Assembly: GCA_013398615.1 (NCBI GenBank)
Contig: VZSR01003803.1
Location: forward strand, 65,006,413 to 65,070,412
DNA from: Brachypodius melanocephalos
Lineage: Eukaryota > Chordata > Aves > Passeriformes > Pycnonotidae
Length of the DNA: 64,000 nt
Reading direction: 5' to 3'
The position numbers were made by a program, and so were the translations under genes. The notes below the pieces were generated by a model. That model ran no database searches, was not told where the DNA came from, and saw only the letters and a program-made list of their open reading frames with translations. This document shows, one piece after another, positions 50,295 to 63,700 of the stretch (within the stretch, counting starts at the first letter, position 1; each line of letters begins with the position of its first letter).

Positions 50295-53200
50295 GGAAAT
50301 AACAGCCATGATGAAAACAGACCTGGCTCTAAGCTTTGAGAGGGACTACAAAATCAGATCTGCTATTCCATCTTCCTTTTATATTTTCTTTCTCATTATT
50401 CCTTGTATAATATATATGATATTGTAGAATGATGGGGAAAAAAGGCAGAAAGATGTATTTCCTTTGTTAATTCAGATGATATGCAGATTTGAAAAGGTAA
50501 ATTTTGGAAACAAAGGCATCTGTACACAGATTCAAACTGCCTGGAGAAAGGGGGATTCAGAAACGGCAATGTATCAAGTCTTTCTTCTGAACCCTCTTCA
50601 GAATAATAAAAACATGTTCTACACAGCGTATTTAGAAAGTTCCTGTCACAACAGTTAGCAGGTGCTACAGTCACAGTGTGTGATCAAAGAGGCGTATTTT
50701 TGCATGTACTGTGGGGAACTTGAGCATACAATGCCACCAAGGAACAGCAGCTGGACCACCTTCATCAGGATCATGGCAAGATTTGTAAATTCAAGGATGG
50801 CAGCCCATGGTGCAGACTTGGTACAGAGGTGGCCCTATGCTGGCTGATTCCTGGTAAGGCCATTGGAATCTGTCTCCTCCTGAGCCACAAACTATTCCAG
50901 AGTACAACAGATGGTCCCTTGAAACCTTGCATAAAAGAGATGCATGGGAAATGGGGAATAAACCATACAGAGAAAGGGAAAAATAAGGTCAGAGTACAGG
51001 AGAAACACTCTCCTCCTCACCCACACAGACACAGCTCTGCTTTTCTTCACACACTCTGAACATTTTCTCAGGTCTTACCTTTTCAAAAATCTTTTCAGAG
51101 AGCCATCCTGTATGTACTGTCTGAACTTGGAGACTGCAGTCTTACAGGATATTGAGCAATTCTCTGCAGGGCTCCCAAGAGTATCCTCACTTGCTGGGTA
51201 AGTGCAAATGCCCACCAGAATTCATGCTGAATATTTAGTGTGCATTTTATAGCAGCCAGGAGCTTGGCCTGAGCATCTTCTGTTGGTAGTAATAGATCTT
51301 TAATGAATAACGAGTCATGAAAACCAACTGGGCAAAGGAACTTGCATGGAAGCTATAGATTCCTTCAGCAAAGAAAAAAATACTGCAGAAAATACTGAAA
51401 ACAAACAAGAAGTAATGAAGACATTATAAAATCTTTTCACTTTATGTCTTCATAAAGCTCTGTTTTCTCCCACAGTGTTCAGACCAGCATTGCACTACCA
51501 AAGCATTCATCCTTTCTGCTTTAAGCCTAGGGCAGAAATAAGCCTTTTAATTCACTCAGAGCATGTTATTATACTTCTGGAAAGCCAACAGAGCTCCAAA
51601 GACTGTGATGAACAGAGGAGAAAGAAGGGAAAGTATCAATCTCTGATACAATTAATTACTCAAATCTTTTTTTTATGAAAGTCACTTTTTAAAGTGTTAT
51701 TCATGCATGTATTAGACAAAACTCCTTTTCCTCATGGGTTAATTTCTTTTCCAACATGCTAGCAATACAAATTGAATGTTACTGCAGAAAGAAGAATCCA
51801 TAACAGAATGAATTAAACTTGTATATCCAACAATAATGTGAATCCAGACTAACAGCACTATTACGAATGTCACGATAATTGCCATTGATACTCACTGTAG
51901 CCATATGCTTTCTGCTGAGTCAGTTTGGAAATACCAAAGTCCAAAAGACAGTAGACAGAAGATAGAAAAATAAATTCCTACAGGTCATCAAATAGTAACG
52001 TTATTTGTAGTGAATATCACAACCATCACAACAAGAATTATCTGACACAGCTGGCTACAGCAGCAATGGTTTGCTTCAAGTGATCTTGCCCTGTCCTATC
52101 CTAGAGCTGTAGCTCCAAGAAACACAATTTGGACACAAAAGCCACAAGACACCAGCTCAAGAGGTCTGTCCTCAGTGTCAGAAGTGAGGCCAGGTAGACT
52201 TCAAATTTAGCTGAAGCATACTCCTTGAAGTATCAGACCATATTCTGACATTACTTAGAGGTCCTGCAGGGCTGTCTAAACCAAACGTGAGGCAGTTGCC
52301 TAAGCCCTGCTGCAATCAGCAGCTATTAATTTGGTTTAAACACTGTAAAATATCACTGAGGACTTCCAGTACATTTATGTACCTAGGCATTTCCAAATAT
52401 CTGGTCTCTAGATACAGGTGGAGCCCTTTAAAATTCCTCAGTATGGAAGCCATTTTGTCCTCATTTTTGATGAATTTTGTGGTACTGAATCTCACAATCA
52501 ACCTATGTATTGCGTTCTTCATGCATAGGCACGCATACAGAAACAGAGGGAAAGCAATTTCTAAAATCACAGGGAAAGTTTTGTAGACACACCTACATTA
52601 TTTCACAGTCAGCTACAGAGAGATTTTGAGCTAATCTGTGTTAATGAAGCATCATATTCTCCCCAGGAGAATTTATTTATTTACTTCTGACAGGAATAAG
52701 CAGATCTCCAGAGTTCCAACAGTTCCTGCCATGAACCCTTAAAGGATTCAGGTCATTATTTGCCTTCCTGCACCTGCAGAACAATTTCCTTCCCAAATTC
52801 TCCTTCCCATTTTTTCTAGTCTAGCATTCCCACCTAAATTCTGAATTTCAGTAAGCAGTAAGAACGTTTCTCAAGTGCATAACAATCTACTTACACCTTT
52901 CTCCCAATCCCAGCTGTCCTAGTTGGTTTGCAGACACCTGTGCAGCAAATGCCAAAGGGACTGGCTATCTCCTCAGTTCCTTTAACACAGTGCAATTCTG
53001 AAAATATGACAAATTATCTCCTCCTTTCTGCCTTCTACAGCGCTTTTGAACTGGTGGTGGGAGGAGCAGAAAGTCTCCCTATCTTGCAATGTGAGAAAAA
53101 GCAAAAATTCCCATCAGAAGTGACTCACCAACATTAATCATATATACACCAGATTGAATGGCACTCAGAACATGAAGTCTGAATCCCAGCCTCAGTTAAG

Positions 53201-56200
53201 CAAATGAGAAGCAAATTGCTCAGCACTATCATATTCTTTTAACTGCTATATCTGTACAGTTTTGCACAATGAAGCTGATGAATATAAATTTATTGTTTCT
53301 AGCACTGAACTTTTACAGAGAAGGGCTGCTGAATCTCTTGAAAGAGAAGCAGCTGTGTGGCATGGAACTTCCTGTGTCTTGAAATGAACAACATCAGTGT
53401 AAAGATTTTCACATGTAAAACATTCACATTCACATGACTTACCACCTGGTCTGTGCATTTAAATTAAAATCCTTATAGCTTAACCAAGCAGATGATGATC
53501 AGAATGTTAAATAATCAAATTACACTGAAGGTTGAGATATTTGATCTGTTTGCTTCTCATGGTATACTGTGAATTTTTATTTATCAACACAAAATCCAAG
53601 TAAAAAAAATCCAGAGTGTACTGCCTAGATTCAAGACTACAGCTAAATATTGGGGATGAGTGGGTTTGAAGAAGAGAAAAACAGTAAGAACAAGTCCTAC
53701 TGTCTCCAAAAGGAAGTTTGAAAATGAGAGGATTTATTTTCTTATTTAACAAAACACAATAAAGCCATGTTTGGAAATATATACATGCTACATGCATCTA
53801 GAAAGTAGAGAATTTTCCCATTCACACTATGTTTGCCATACTGCTCTACATTCTTTATAAACTGGACTCAGGCTTTTTGCCTTTCTAGTATTCTTAACTC
53901 TATATAATAGTAACTATCCAGCTCTCACAGCACTATACCCAGAATTACATATGAACAACATTCTATCAGCCATAAAAAACCAACAGTATGATTACAAAAA
54001 ATAAACTACACTCCTCCTATTTTTCGGGGAAGTATTCCAATGCACAGAACTAGATTATAGTCTGCCACACTCCTGTAAATTCAGGACAAATCAAGTGCTG
54101 CTCTGACATTACCTTGGCATAAAAGAAATCAAAGCCTCAATGCAATATAGTGCTTGAGCTACTGCCAAGTTAACAATTTCTACTGGCATTCAATTACACT
54201 GCATTTCCAGAAGCTAAGGCACAACTTTAACATGAGCAGGGCTGCTCTGAGCAAGAGACTTGTTCTGCTCAGATCAACACTTACCTGACAAATAGGTTTA
54301 ATATGAAGCAATACAAAACCAGGCAAGGATTTAAATTTAGCTCCTTGCTGATTTCCAGAGGATATTTAATTCAAACATTATCACTGTAAATAATAACAAT
54401 ACCTATGTAAATCCTGCCTATGCCCTGCAAATTTAAAAATGAAATGCTCAGATTTTCTTCTGAGTAGATGTATTTTAAAAAGTCCTGGTAAAAAACTGGG
54501 TTCTGAATACACTTCAGACATTTATAATCCCCTAGAGAAAATGCTTGCATGACTTTAGAGCTTTAGTCTGTTCTAGTTTCTCACACAACAGAAGACCTTG
54601 CTGCTTTAGACAGATCACATCTTGCTTGTGGTATTCCCTCTGCCAAATCTTGACAGGGAGCAAGACCCCCAGGATGAGCACACTGATAATCTCACTCTCT
54701 GTGACACGGGAGTATGGCTTTTTGTATGAATATGCAGCTTCAGACTTAGGTCACAACCACTCACTTTGAGAAGCTTTTAGACGCCAATTGACGCTGTGCC
54801 CTCATCCCTTGAAAAAAATCAGTGAGTTGACTTTGTCATCCAAACTGTGAGGTACCCTGAGACACTACTCACTTCTGAGACACTTGGGTCTGCCTGCGCA
54901 TCATTCAAGAAAACTAAAATCTAGAAAGCAGAATCCTAAACTGCCCATGATGCCACATTTAAAGTGGTCCCTGGCAATGTCAGTAAACCAAGTTCGCCAG
55001 TGAGAAAAGAGTTAAATGGGACCTGGCAGGGTGGAATAGCTACAGAACCCCAGTACAGACCCAATACCATCTCTCTGTCTCTGTTATGAATGCACAGGAA
55101 GACAACTTTGCCCTAAAGGAAGCTCACATCAATCTTTCAGTAAATGCTAGCTGGAGCAGGACCATGCTCATTTGTTCTGCTTTCACACCTTGTTTATGGA
55201 AGTTTTTCTAATGTCTTAACTGGCAAAAAATGCTGGACACAAGGAAAGCATTTTTTAAAACAGAGTGAAGGTTCACAACTTCTCATGAGGTTCCTGAAGG
55301 TTTTATCTTACAGATTACTACTTTGTAAACCAAGAAAGACAGAGACATTCAATTTTTGGTGACTAGGCTTTTTCTCAGTATTTTGACATGTTTGAAAAAA
55401 AATGCTCTCTAACCCTGTAGAAAGCGTCAGAGACATCCTAAGATGCAAATGTCCCTGAACAGTAACTGCACATCCTCTGGGTAAAGATTTTATGTAATAA
55501 TTAAAAAGAAAGGCTGGTGATAAAGTGATCCAAATTGCTACTGATAGCCTCAATGCCATGCTATTGTATTCTGATGTGCAAAAGCGTACAAGATCTTGAA
55601 CACTCGTATTAATAATGTACAAAAGTTCAGTCTAAGGACTATCACTTTGGTTGTTACATAAGATCCTATTTAGAAAAAAAGCAGAAGAAGGCAAACCTTT
55701 GTTTTCGGGTAGATTTTGAGAACAGAAAAAATGACTGCTTGGTTTTACTTTAAAAATGAACATCTCTGCTCTCTTTTGTGCAGTGTTAGAAATAAGTGGG
55801 GATAATACCTCACAACATTTGAGAGTTGTGACTAGTAAGAACAAATCAACCACGATCAGCTTGCAGTCTACATTAGTAACAACATATACAACTTATTGAA
55901 TCCAGAGCAGCAGAGGGGACCAATTCATATTTCTGTGAAGTACCCAGCTCTCAACAATCACTCCAATTTACAGGTGAGAAAACCAAAACAAAAGGTTGGT
56001 GCCACATGCCTAACAGGGACTGTACATAGGTGTTTAACTTTAAACCAGTCCTTCTGGCACAATCAGTAAAATGTCAGTCTGGTCTCCATAACCTCAGCCC
56101 CACCACACCACACTGAGGTCCACACAACAGTGACTGAAAAGGCAGAAAGTACAGGAGGTGGTCTTCCAGAGGTACATGTGAAAGGCAACATGCTTACAGG

Positions 56201-56249
56201 ACAGAGAGATGACCAGTTTTCATTCAAAAACATGAAAATAGGCTATTCT
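50295..56249. other. Non-coding stretch, no gene recognised
   Basis: About 6 kb. The 52,287-52,586 part is open on both strands (99 codons plus, 84 codons minus), with no recognisable family. The remaining frames are short and unconvincing. No RNA gene or transposon end recognised. Confidence 0.6.
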
Positions 56250-56445
56250 NNNNNNNNNNNNNNNNNNNNNNNNNNNNNNNNNNNNNNNNNNNNNNNNNNN
56301 NNNNNNNNNNNNNNNNNNNNNNNNNNNNNNNNNNNNNNNNNNNNNNNNNNNNNNNNNNNNNNNNNNNNNNNNNNNNNNNNNNNNNNNNNNNNNNNNNNNN
56401 NNNNNNNNNNNNNNNNNNNNNNNNNNNNNNNNNNNNNNNNNNNNN
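56250..56445. other. Assembly gap, 196 N
   Basis: A 196-base N run, which looks like an estimated rather than default gap size. The 11-mer TAGGCTATTCT ends exactly at the left edge (56239-56249) and recurs at 56518-56528, 73 bp beyond the right edge. The sequence between the gap and that second copy is A/C-rich (CACAAAAAACCCCACAAAAA). Open frames crossing the N run are artefacts. Confidence 0.97.
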
Positions 56446-57954
56446 CACAAAAAACCCCACAAAAACAAAAACCAACATAATCAAACCAAGGCAACATAAA
56501 CAAGACATTCCTCATTTTAGGCTATTCTCCAACCTAGTGGCTTGTAGCTCTTCCAAGAACCTGGCATTAGAACATCCCTCCAGGCCATGCTGGAGAAGAG
56601 CAAACCCAGTTTTCTGGGTGCTGGGCAGCCCTGGTTGGCACGCTGACATGTCTGTGATGCTGCACTTGTTTTGTCCTTTCCATCCCACAGAGAGCTGAAG
56701 CACAAGCTCAAGGCTGAGTAGTTTCCCCTCCAGAAAAAGCCAAGCATTTCAAAAGTGTGTTACAACTTTGCAGTTTGACACTTCCCTCCTACTTTAATTT
56801 AGCCCCAAGGAAATTGTTTAAGGTCAGCAGAAACCATTTGCAGAGGCAGGGATAGAAGTCCACCAGCAGTCTCAGATGTGGACCACACCCTGCTGCTCAC
56901 TGCCCAAGTATGAGTGCATCCTTCAAGATCCAGGGCTTAATCCCTTCTCCTCTCCAGATGCTTTACAGCAACTGTGCTCAGACAGGCTGGAACACAGTGT
57001 GAAGAGAGAGTACATTTCTCTGCTGTTATGGCTCTGATTCCTCTTTCTTGTCTGTTTAGAAACATATTGAAGTAACATACACCATTTAAAAAAATGTCTT
57101 TGGATAAGGGCTCAGCAAGATGCTCAGAAAGTCTTCTGCAGTTTGGGACTCAATCTGTTTCTTTCTCTGGTTTAACCTGATATGTTGGCTTGTTATTAAT
57201 CTGTGTGATGCTTCAGATATTTTTAGTAAGTCTTACTGAGATAAACTTTCCTCCCTTTTAGACTAAAGGTGAGTTTTCATCCATGCTATGTGAATTTTTT
57301 CATTGATCAGAGAATAAGTTCTAAACTAAGTTTTCCATTGATGTGGAGAAAATAGAAGGCTGACCTAAATATGGAAAATCAGAAATTTCAAGGCTATCTA
57401 AATAGAAAACTCTCATGAAATTTTAGTCTCTGAGGCAAGGGGAAGGTTTTATCTTCTACACTTCTAATTAATTTCTAACCCGGTTAAGTATACCCAAATA
57501 CACATTTGCCTTTGTTTCTACCTAATGATATTAGAGTCCCAAAAAATTATGTTGGTAAACAGGAATAAAGACCAGTCTTGATGGTGGTATAACAAGAAAG
57601 GATCATGAAAAACTGTAGAAGCAAACATTAAACACCCAAAGGAAACAATTCATGGGAAGTTAATGAGTAGCCAACATGGGTCTGAGCAGGAAATCAACAG
57701 TGTCAGAAACCTGTGGAAGAAAAGCAGCAAATGTAAACAAGGAGAATACAGAATGAAATAGGATGTTGGCAACTGGCAAATAAAAAATTCAGGGCCTTAG
57801 AAAATGAGAACTGAAATGAATTTCAATTGAATTGTAATCCAATCTGATGTAGGAAGGTGAGAAAGAAAAAAGGCCTAAAAAGTAATAAATTATTCCAAAA
57901 AATAAGGCACTATTAAAAAAATTATGTTATACTGAAATTTTGGCAGCCTGTCAC
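56446..57954. other. Non-coding stretch, nothing recognised
   Basis: About 1.5 kb. The first 70 bases are A/C-rich low complexity. A GC-moderate part at 56.53-57.0 kb has short overlapping minus frames without motifs. No gene recognised. Confidence 0.6.
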
Positions 57955-58003
57955 ATTTTAATTACCTTTTCAATTACTAATTATGTCTTCTAATTGACTG
58001 AAT
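57955..58003. promoter_or_regulatory. Cluster of homeodomain-type cores (candidate)
   Basis: Within about 45 bp there are several TAAT/ATTA cores: TTTTAATTACC, CAATTACTAATTATG and TCTAATTGACTGA. The dense spacing with partly palindromic TAATTA forms suits paired or homeodomain factor binding. Evidence is motif density only, in AT-rich DNA. Confidence 0.25.
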
Positions 58004-60406
58004 GAGAAGACAGATGTTCAAGAGTTTTAATGTTGCCTTTTTTTTCCACCTCTGTGATCTCCTCATCACAGTGGAGAAACAAATCCCCTCAATGACAAGA
58101 ACAGGGCATTTGCTACAAGATAATCTCTGTCCCTTAACACTACAAGAAACCCTGAGTAAAGCTCCATCCTAAATGAAGAACAAGGCAGAAATTTCGGTTA
58201 TATCAATGGAACAGGATTTTATATGTCTTTGTGACAATAAACCTCTCTGAGAAAGCAACCTATCTAAAATGGAAATTATGTTTAATTCTTTTTTTTTTGC
58301 AATCTTAATTGGAATAATTACTTTACCAACCTTATGAGCATCAAAGAGAACACAGCTGATGAGCATCAGCAGGTACACAGGACACACAGCAGTGGTACCT
58401 GCACATGACCACACCAAGTTACATAGGCACTCATCTGAAACATCTCCATTTCTAACTGACTGACTTCCTTTTAATCAAACAAGAGACATAACGATACTGT
58501 TGGGTCCAAAGCCAGTTTTTCACCTCCAGGTCACCTTCTGTGCCTCTTCCGTGGGCAGCAGCACTAGGGCACAGGGAGGGCAGGGAGCAGATTCAGGCAT
58601 TTCTCCTGCAGCCTGGAAAGGAATCGTGGTGCTCCGTGCAGGACAGAGCTGCCACAGTTCCTGCTGCAACCAGTGCCTGGCTCAAAGGGCAAAAAAAGAT
58701 ACCTGGAGCTTTGCTCCTGCTCTTTTAGGGATCCTTTAGGGACAGTACACAGAACATGTTGTTATTCACAAACTACTGAGAAAAGGTCAATTGCTCGCCT
58801 TTCACTTATGATGGATTTCAACTACACGTGTTAAATCTTAAAATTATATAAATTAAGGTACATTGGCCATGGGAATACGAACTTATTTTTGTACTACTGC
58901 TTTTCCTAAAAATACCTTAACAGGCAGTTTATTCATTTAAGACAGAGCTTTAAGTCTTTTTGCTCAAATTCAATGGGAACACTTATGGAATGCATGCCCA
59001 AATGAAATTAATGTGCATTAAAATCTGGTCTTTGATGAGATTCAACATATAGACAGTAGTGCTTACTCTGGAGCCACCTGGGAATACATCCTTTCTCTCT
59101 TATTTTGATTTTAGTATTTAAAACTAATTCTTTCATTAATTGTTAATGCTTAATTAAGAAAGATGACAGCAGGAGCAATCTCTCTTAGATAATCCAATAT
59201 AAAATAAATGCCATTTCAGAACATCTGTTGCTATAGATTAGGTAGAATTAATATCATGTTTAAAGTGGAAAAAACCCCTGAATTAAACTGATACTGTACA
59301 TCTTGGGAACCCTGATAAAGCCAAAACTCCTGTTCACAGCTCTGTGAGAACAGAGGGTTTTCGGTATATTGCAGAACTGCATAAAATGCAGAGCAAACAA
59401 AGATTAATCACTACACTCTAAAATAAGCTAAGTCTGAAAGAGAACATGCACGGACTTCTGTGGTCATGGTCACTAAAAGGCAAGGAAAAATTTTACAGAT
59501 TTTACAGAACAAACCCGGGTTTGAATTTGTAGGGGAAAAAATGTTCAGAGTACCTGAAAGTTTGCTGGAAATGAAAGAAAAATTCAAAGGAAAGCAAAAT
59601 TCCATTTTTGCAGTGGAGAAGACAGCAGTGAGAAAATTAATCTTGTGCATTAATCTTAGCATTCCTCACAAGTGACTCAGGCCTGCAGAAGAAAACATTC
59701 CCACTATCAGGGGAAAACGTCGTGTTTCCCACACAGAATGGAGGAAACAAGCCTGAGCAGGGCTGGTTTTACTACTTTCACCCTGATTAATTTGCTTGCA
59801 GACCCTTCTGTTGTTCAGAGTTTCAAATTGTTAAGCAAAATATTTGCCATTTACCAAAAAAAAAAAAAAAAATTAATTAGTTCTCATATGTAGAATAAGC
59901 TTGAGGCAGAGCATTTCTAAACAATTATTTAACTATTTTATAATTTATTCTAATAGTCCTTGGAAAAAGCATCTTAGAACCACATCAGCAGCAAAACAGA
60001 AGGCTAAAAAACTCTGTGGCAATGTTTACACACTTAAGAGTTATAAATACGTACTTTACATGGTGACAAGTATAAAAGAGAGCCCAATAAGCAATGAAGG
60101 GCTGGAAACACCCTTGGTGAGCTGGAAGAGTGAGCGAGGTCAGAAAGCCACCAGCAGCACCTGAACCTGTCTGAGCCAAATGTCTCTTTTTAAAAGCAAA
60201 ATCCCAGCTCAGCTGGGAGCGCTGACCCCATGCAGTTCTCACTGGCTCTGTGAAAGCCAACGCTGTTATCAACAGGGAAAAAAAACACGTGTGCAAGAAG
60301 AACAGTCAGTTCTGATGCTTCACTGTTAAAAGTCACAGCTGGGTGCTTCCACAGCCAGCGGCGTGTGGAGCAGGCGGCTCCTGCAGCTGAGCCCACGGAG
60401 CAGCAG
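58004..60406. other. Non-coding stretch, no gene recognised
   Basis: About 2.4 kb. A GC-richer patch at 58,500-58,740 has two overlapping plus frames in different phases with no motif. A second AT-rich block with TAAT-type words lies near 59,100-59,160. A 17-A run lies at 59856-59872. No gene recognised. Confidence 0.6.
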
Positions 60407-60718
60407 GTGTGCAGATGTGCAGCAGCAGGCGTGCAGATGTGCAGCAGCAGGCGTGCAGATGTGCAGCAGCAGGCGTGCAGCAGCAGGCGCGCAGCAGCAG
60501 GTGCGCAGCAGCAGGCACGCAGATGCGCAGCAGCAGGCACGCAGACGTGCAGCAGCAGGCACGCAGACGCGCAGCAGCAGGTGTGCAGCTGCAGGCATGC
60601 AGACCCACAGCAGCAGGTGTGCAGACATGCAGCAGCAGGCGTGCAGACGCGCAGCAGCAGGTGTGCAGCTGCAGGCGTGCAGACCCACAGCAGCAGGTGT
60701 GCAGACGTGCAGCAGCAG
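60407..60718 (+). repeat. GC-rich minisatellite, 16 units of 22 or 14 bp
   Basis: Sixteen head-to-tail units span 312 bp. Eleven are 22 bp (for example 60429-60450, GCGTGCAGATGTGC then AGCAGCAG) and five are 14 bp (60473-60486, 60487-60500, 60501-60514, 60581-60594, 60661-60674). Most units end in GCAGCAGCAG. The first three 14-bp units equal a 22-bp unit lacking 8 bp between two (G)TGCAG-type words, as expected from slippage. An 80-bp block (60559-60638) is repeated at 60639-60718 with four differences, all transitions in CpG/TpG/CpA contexts. The array keeps several frames open on both strands (up to 183 codons, Ala/Cys/Gln-rich). Those frames are a by-product, because neither 22 nor 14 is a multiple of 3. 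Confidence 0.95.
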
Positions 60719-63700
60719 GCGTGTGTCCCAGCTGCTGTCACCTCTGAGCAGGAGTGACAGCACTCCGCAGCCAGGTGAGCCTCGTGCCACAGCAGCCCTG
60801 CTCACCCTCCTCAGGACATGAGAACCCTCTCAGAAACTGCAGCAGGGACAAGAGCGAGCAGGAGAAGGCTCACACCCACATCCTGCAGGACTCAAGGCAC
60901 GGTGGATTTGAAGGATGGGCAGGACACAGCTGAGCACTGAAAACGAATTTACTGTCTTCATAAAATATATGGGACAGCAAGGTAGGAGACTCAAAAATGC
61001 TGCCTGTAGAGCCAGGTAAAAAACATCAATCCTTAACCACTTGCACAACAAGAAGGAACTAATTAAACCATACAGAAGACTATATAGATTGTTATTTATT
61101 AATCTTAAAATTATTTCCCAAACAGCTATTCAGCTGAGCTTCTGATCTGTTCTTTATTAGTATGACATTAAAGTTAAATTTTGAATTATATTGGTCTATT
61201 GTTATTTATACACATGGGAACTATTTACAATTCAAAAACAGTTTTTCTTTGTCCTTGAAAGATTTTCAGTTTGGATTGAACAGTTTTCTGTACCAACTTA
61301 GGTCTTTCAGTAATTGCCTTTTCATAACAGGAAAAAGAACTGAGATTATTGAAAATAACTGTATTGGAAAGAAGAAAGGCAAATTATTAAGGACAAATAT
61401 TTCAAGTTTTTAAAGCCAAGTCCTCCTATTATGAATTCTATTTCTAACTTCCTGCTACTTTATTATATTCTACCAGACAGAAACGTTGTAGAAAGACATA
61501 AAATATGACTTAAATATTTTCCTTCTCTATGTATATCTTGCATATTAGGTCAGTTGCTCCACTTCACAGCTCAGCTGAAAATCTGTAATGGAAACACAGA
61601 GGTAAAATACATTTGAAGAATGCCACCATAAAACAGGCAATTCTTTTCTCTTTCAAAGAAACTCAAGGAGTTTTTCCACTTGTCACACAATGATAAGTGA
61701 TGTAAGACAAAAGGATGGAATGAAAGTTATTAACGGATTATTCCATCTTTCTTCTGTATCTCACTGTGGTTTACAATATCCTTAGTTTTCTGTTGTTAGA
61801 GGGGTTTTCTTCTTGGTTGCTGTTGAGTTTGGCACAGACAAAAAGTACCTCCAAGCCATGACCTATTAGAAACTTCTATACAAAAAAATAAAATAAAATC
61901 TTATTACTAGCTAGGTATTCATTTTAATCTGCCAACAGATTACAGAGAAAAGAAGATGAAAGTATGATAGCACAAAGAATTATTATATACCAACTACATT
62001 TGACTGATGAGTTTTCAAGATGATTTTAAAAATCAACACTTTCACAAAATGTGTATATTGCAGAGTTTGTATTACGTGAAAACAAGACTATGGCAGTTAT
62101 TTCAAGACAGAATACAACACAGAGAGGTCATAATTATATTCTTATAAAAAAGTTAATGAAATTTAACAACTTCTTTCCCCTCCTGTCAGCAGGTTCTTAA
62201 CAATTTCACCAAAAAGGAGCACCAAGTAGACATCCACACATACTCATTTTTTCATCCATTCATAGCCCACTAATTATTGTAATCTGCATGCATGCTAACA
62301 TTCGTATCTCCTGACTTGCTATAAGCACCTTTCATATATATACAGACATTGATATGAACTTGGGGAAGGATTATAAAAAAACTTCATAAAGGAATCTATT
62401 CATTTCATCTATGTCTGACAGCTTCACTAAAAGACTTCACTGGAAAAATATAAGCCAGCACTACATTTTAAAGCAAGTTAACATCAACGGAGCAGGGCAG
62501 AAACTGGAGATTTTTGTTTCATTTGGAGTGACTGCTGTTCTAATGCTTCAGAGCATCTCAGTCATATTAGAAAGGAATCTCTCACAGGCAGCATCTACAA
62601 AAACAGGAATAAAGCCAGCTGTTTATCCTTAATAAATTAAATAAGCACAATTATCAGACAGATGTTCTCAGAATCAATAGAAAGACAGGGAAACTTAAAC
62701 CACTGAGAAGTGAAATAACATCCCACAAAAAAGTCAGTAAAAGAAAAGGATAGTCGATTCTATTGACATACTAGATTGGCCCTAGGGTGGGAGACTCCAC
62801 CTCAAAGAAGTCAAACATATCAAGTTCGGACAACTAAAATTTAATATTTGTTATAATGCCATTATTCTCTATTAAAAGAAAAGGTTCTGAAATTTCTTTG
62901 ACCCTGATTTTACATACTGAATTAGAAAGTTTAGAATTGTAAATGTTAAAGAAACAATCTTTATACAGGTCCATCATCTTAAAATGCAAACTTTTAAAAA
63001 GAGCTCTTCAGGTATATTTCGAGCTGTCAGTTTGGTTAGTAAGATACTGAAAGCTTAAGACTAGAAACAGTCTGCTGAAGTCAGTGGGTCTACACACACT
63101 GAATTCAGTCACTCAGGATTTTCTCTTGAACACTCATGCTCCGGAATCTGCCCAGGAGACCGCTTTCATGGTAATAAAGATTAAAAATATAACCCACTTC
63201 CTTTAGCACTTAAGTCAGCAATTACTCACTTCTTTCATTCAATAAAGATTGACTTCTCGATCTACAAAATTTCCTGGTCACCTATCAAAACATGATCTAT
63301 TTGCTTCACTGCTTATTATTATTAGAGATCTTTCTCAGGAGTCACTTGACCTGCCCCTCACTGATATTGTCCCTATTTGTCTTCTAATCCATCTCATCTG
63401 CCTGGATGAGCTCTGCATTCTCCTTTCCCGTTTCCTCCTCTTAAGAGTTCTTGACTCTCCAGCGTGTCTTCCTCTCCACTTGTTTTTACACCCATACTAT
63501 ATCCCAGAAAGGCATTAACAGAAAAGGACAGTTACTTTGAAAATAGTACGAATCCCACTGCTACACTGCTTCCCCTGCTTCTACTCTTCTTACTCAAACA
63601 AAACTCATTAGCAGTATTCTGATTTCTCCTCAGCATGGAGCACAGGCAGATGAGGCAGCTGCTGCAGCACTCTGTGCTCACTCTGGGTAAGATCACAGAG

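Noticed and set aside
52287..52586. 99-codon plus and 84-codon minus frames on the same DNA
   Set aside because: Both strands are open with hydrophobic but motif-free text, and no family could be recognised.
56130..56515. Open frames spanning the N run
   Set aside because: They exist only because N bases produce no stops. They are artefacts of the gap.
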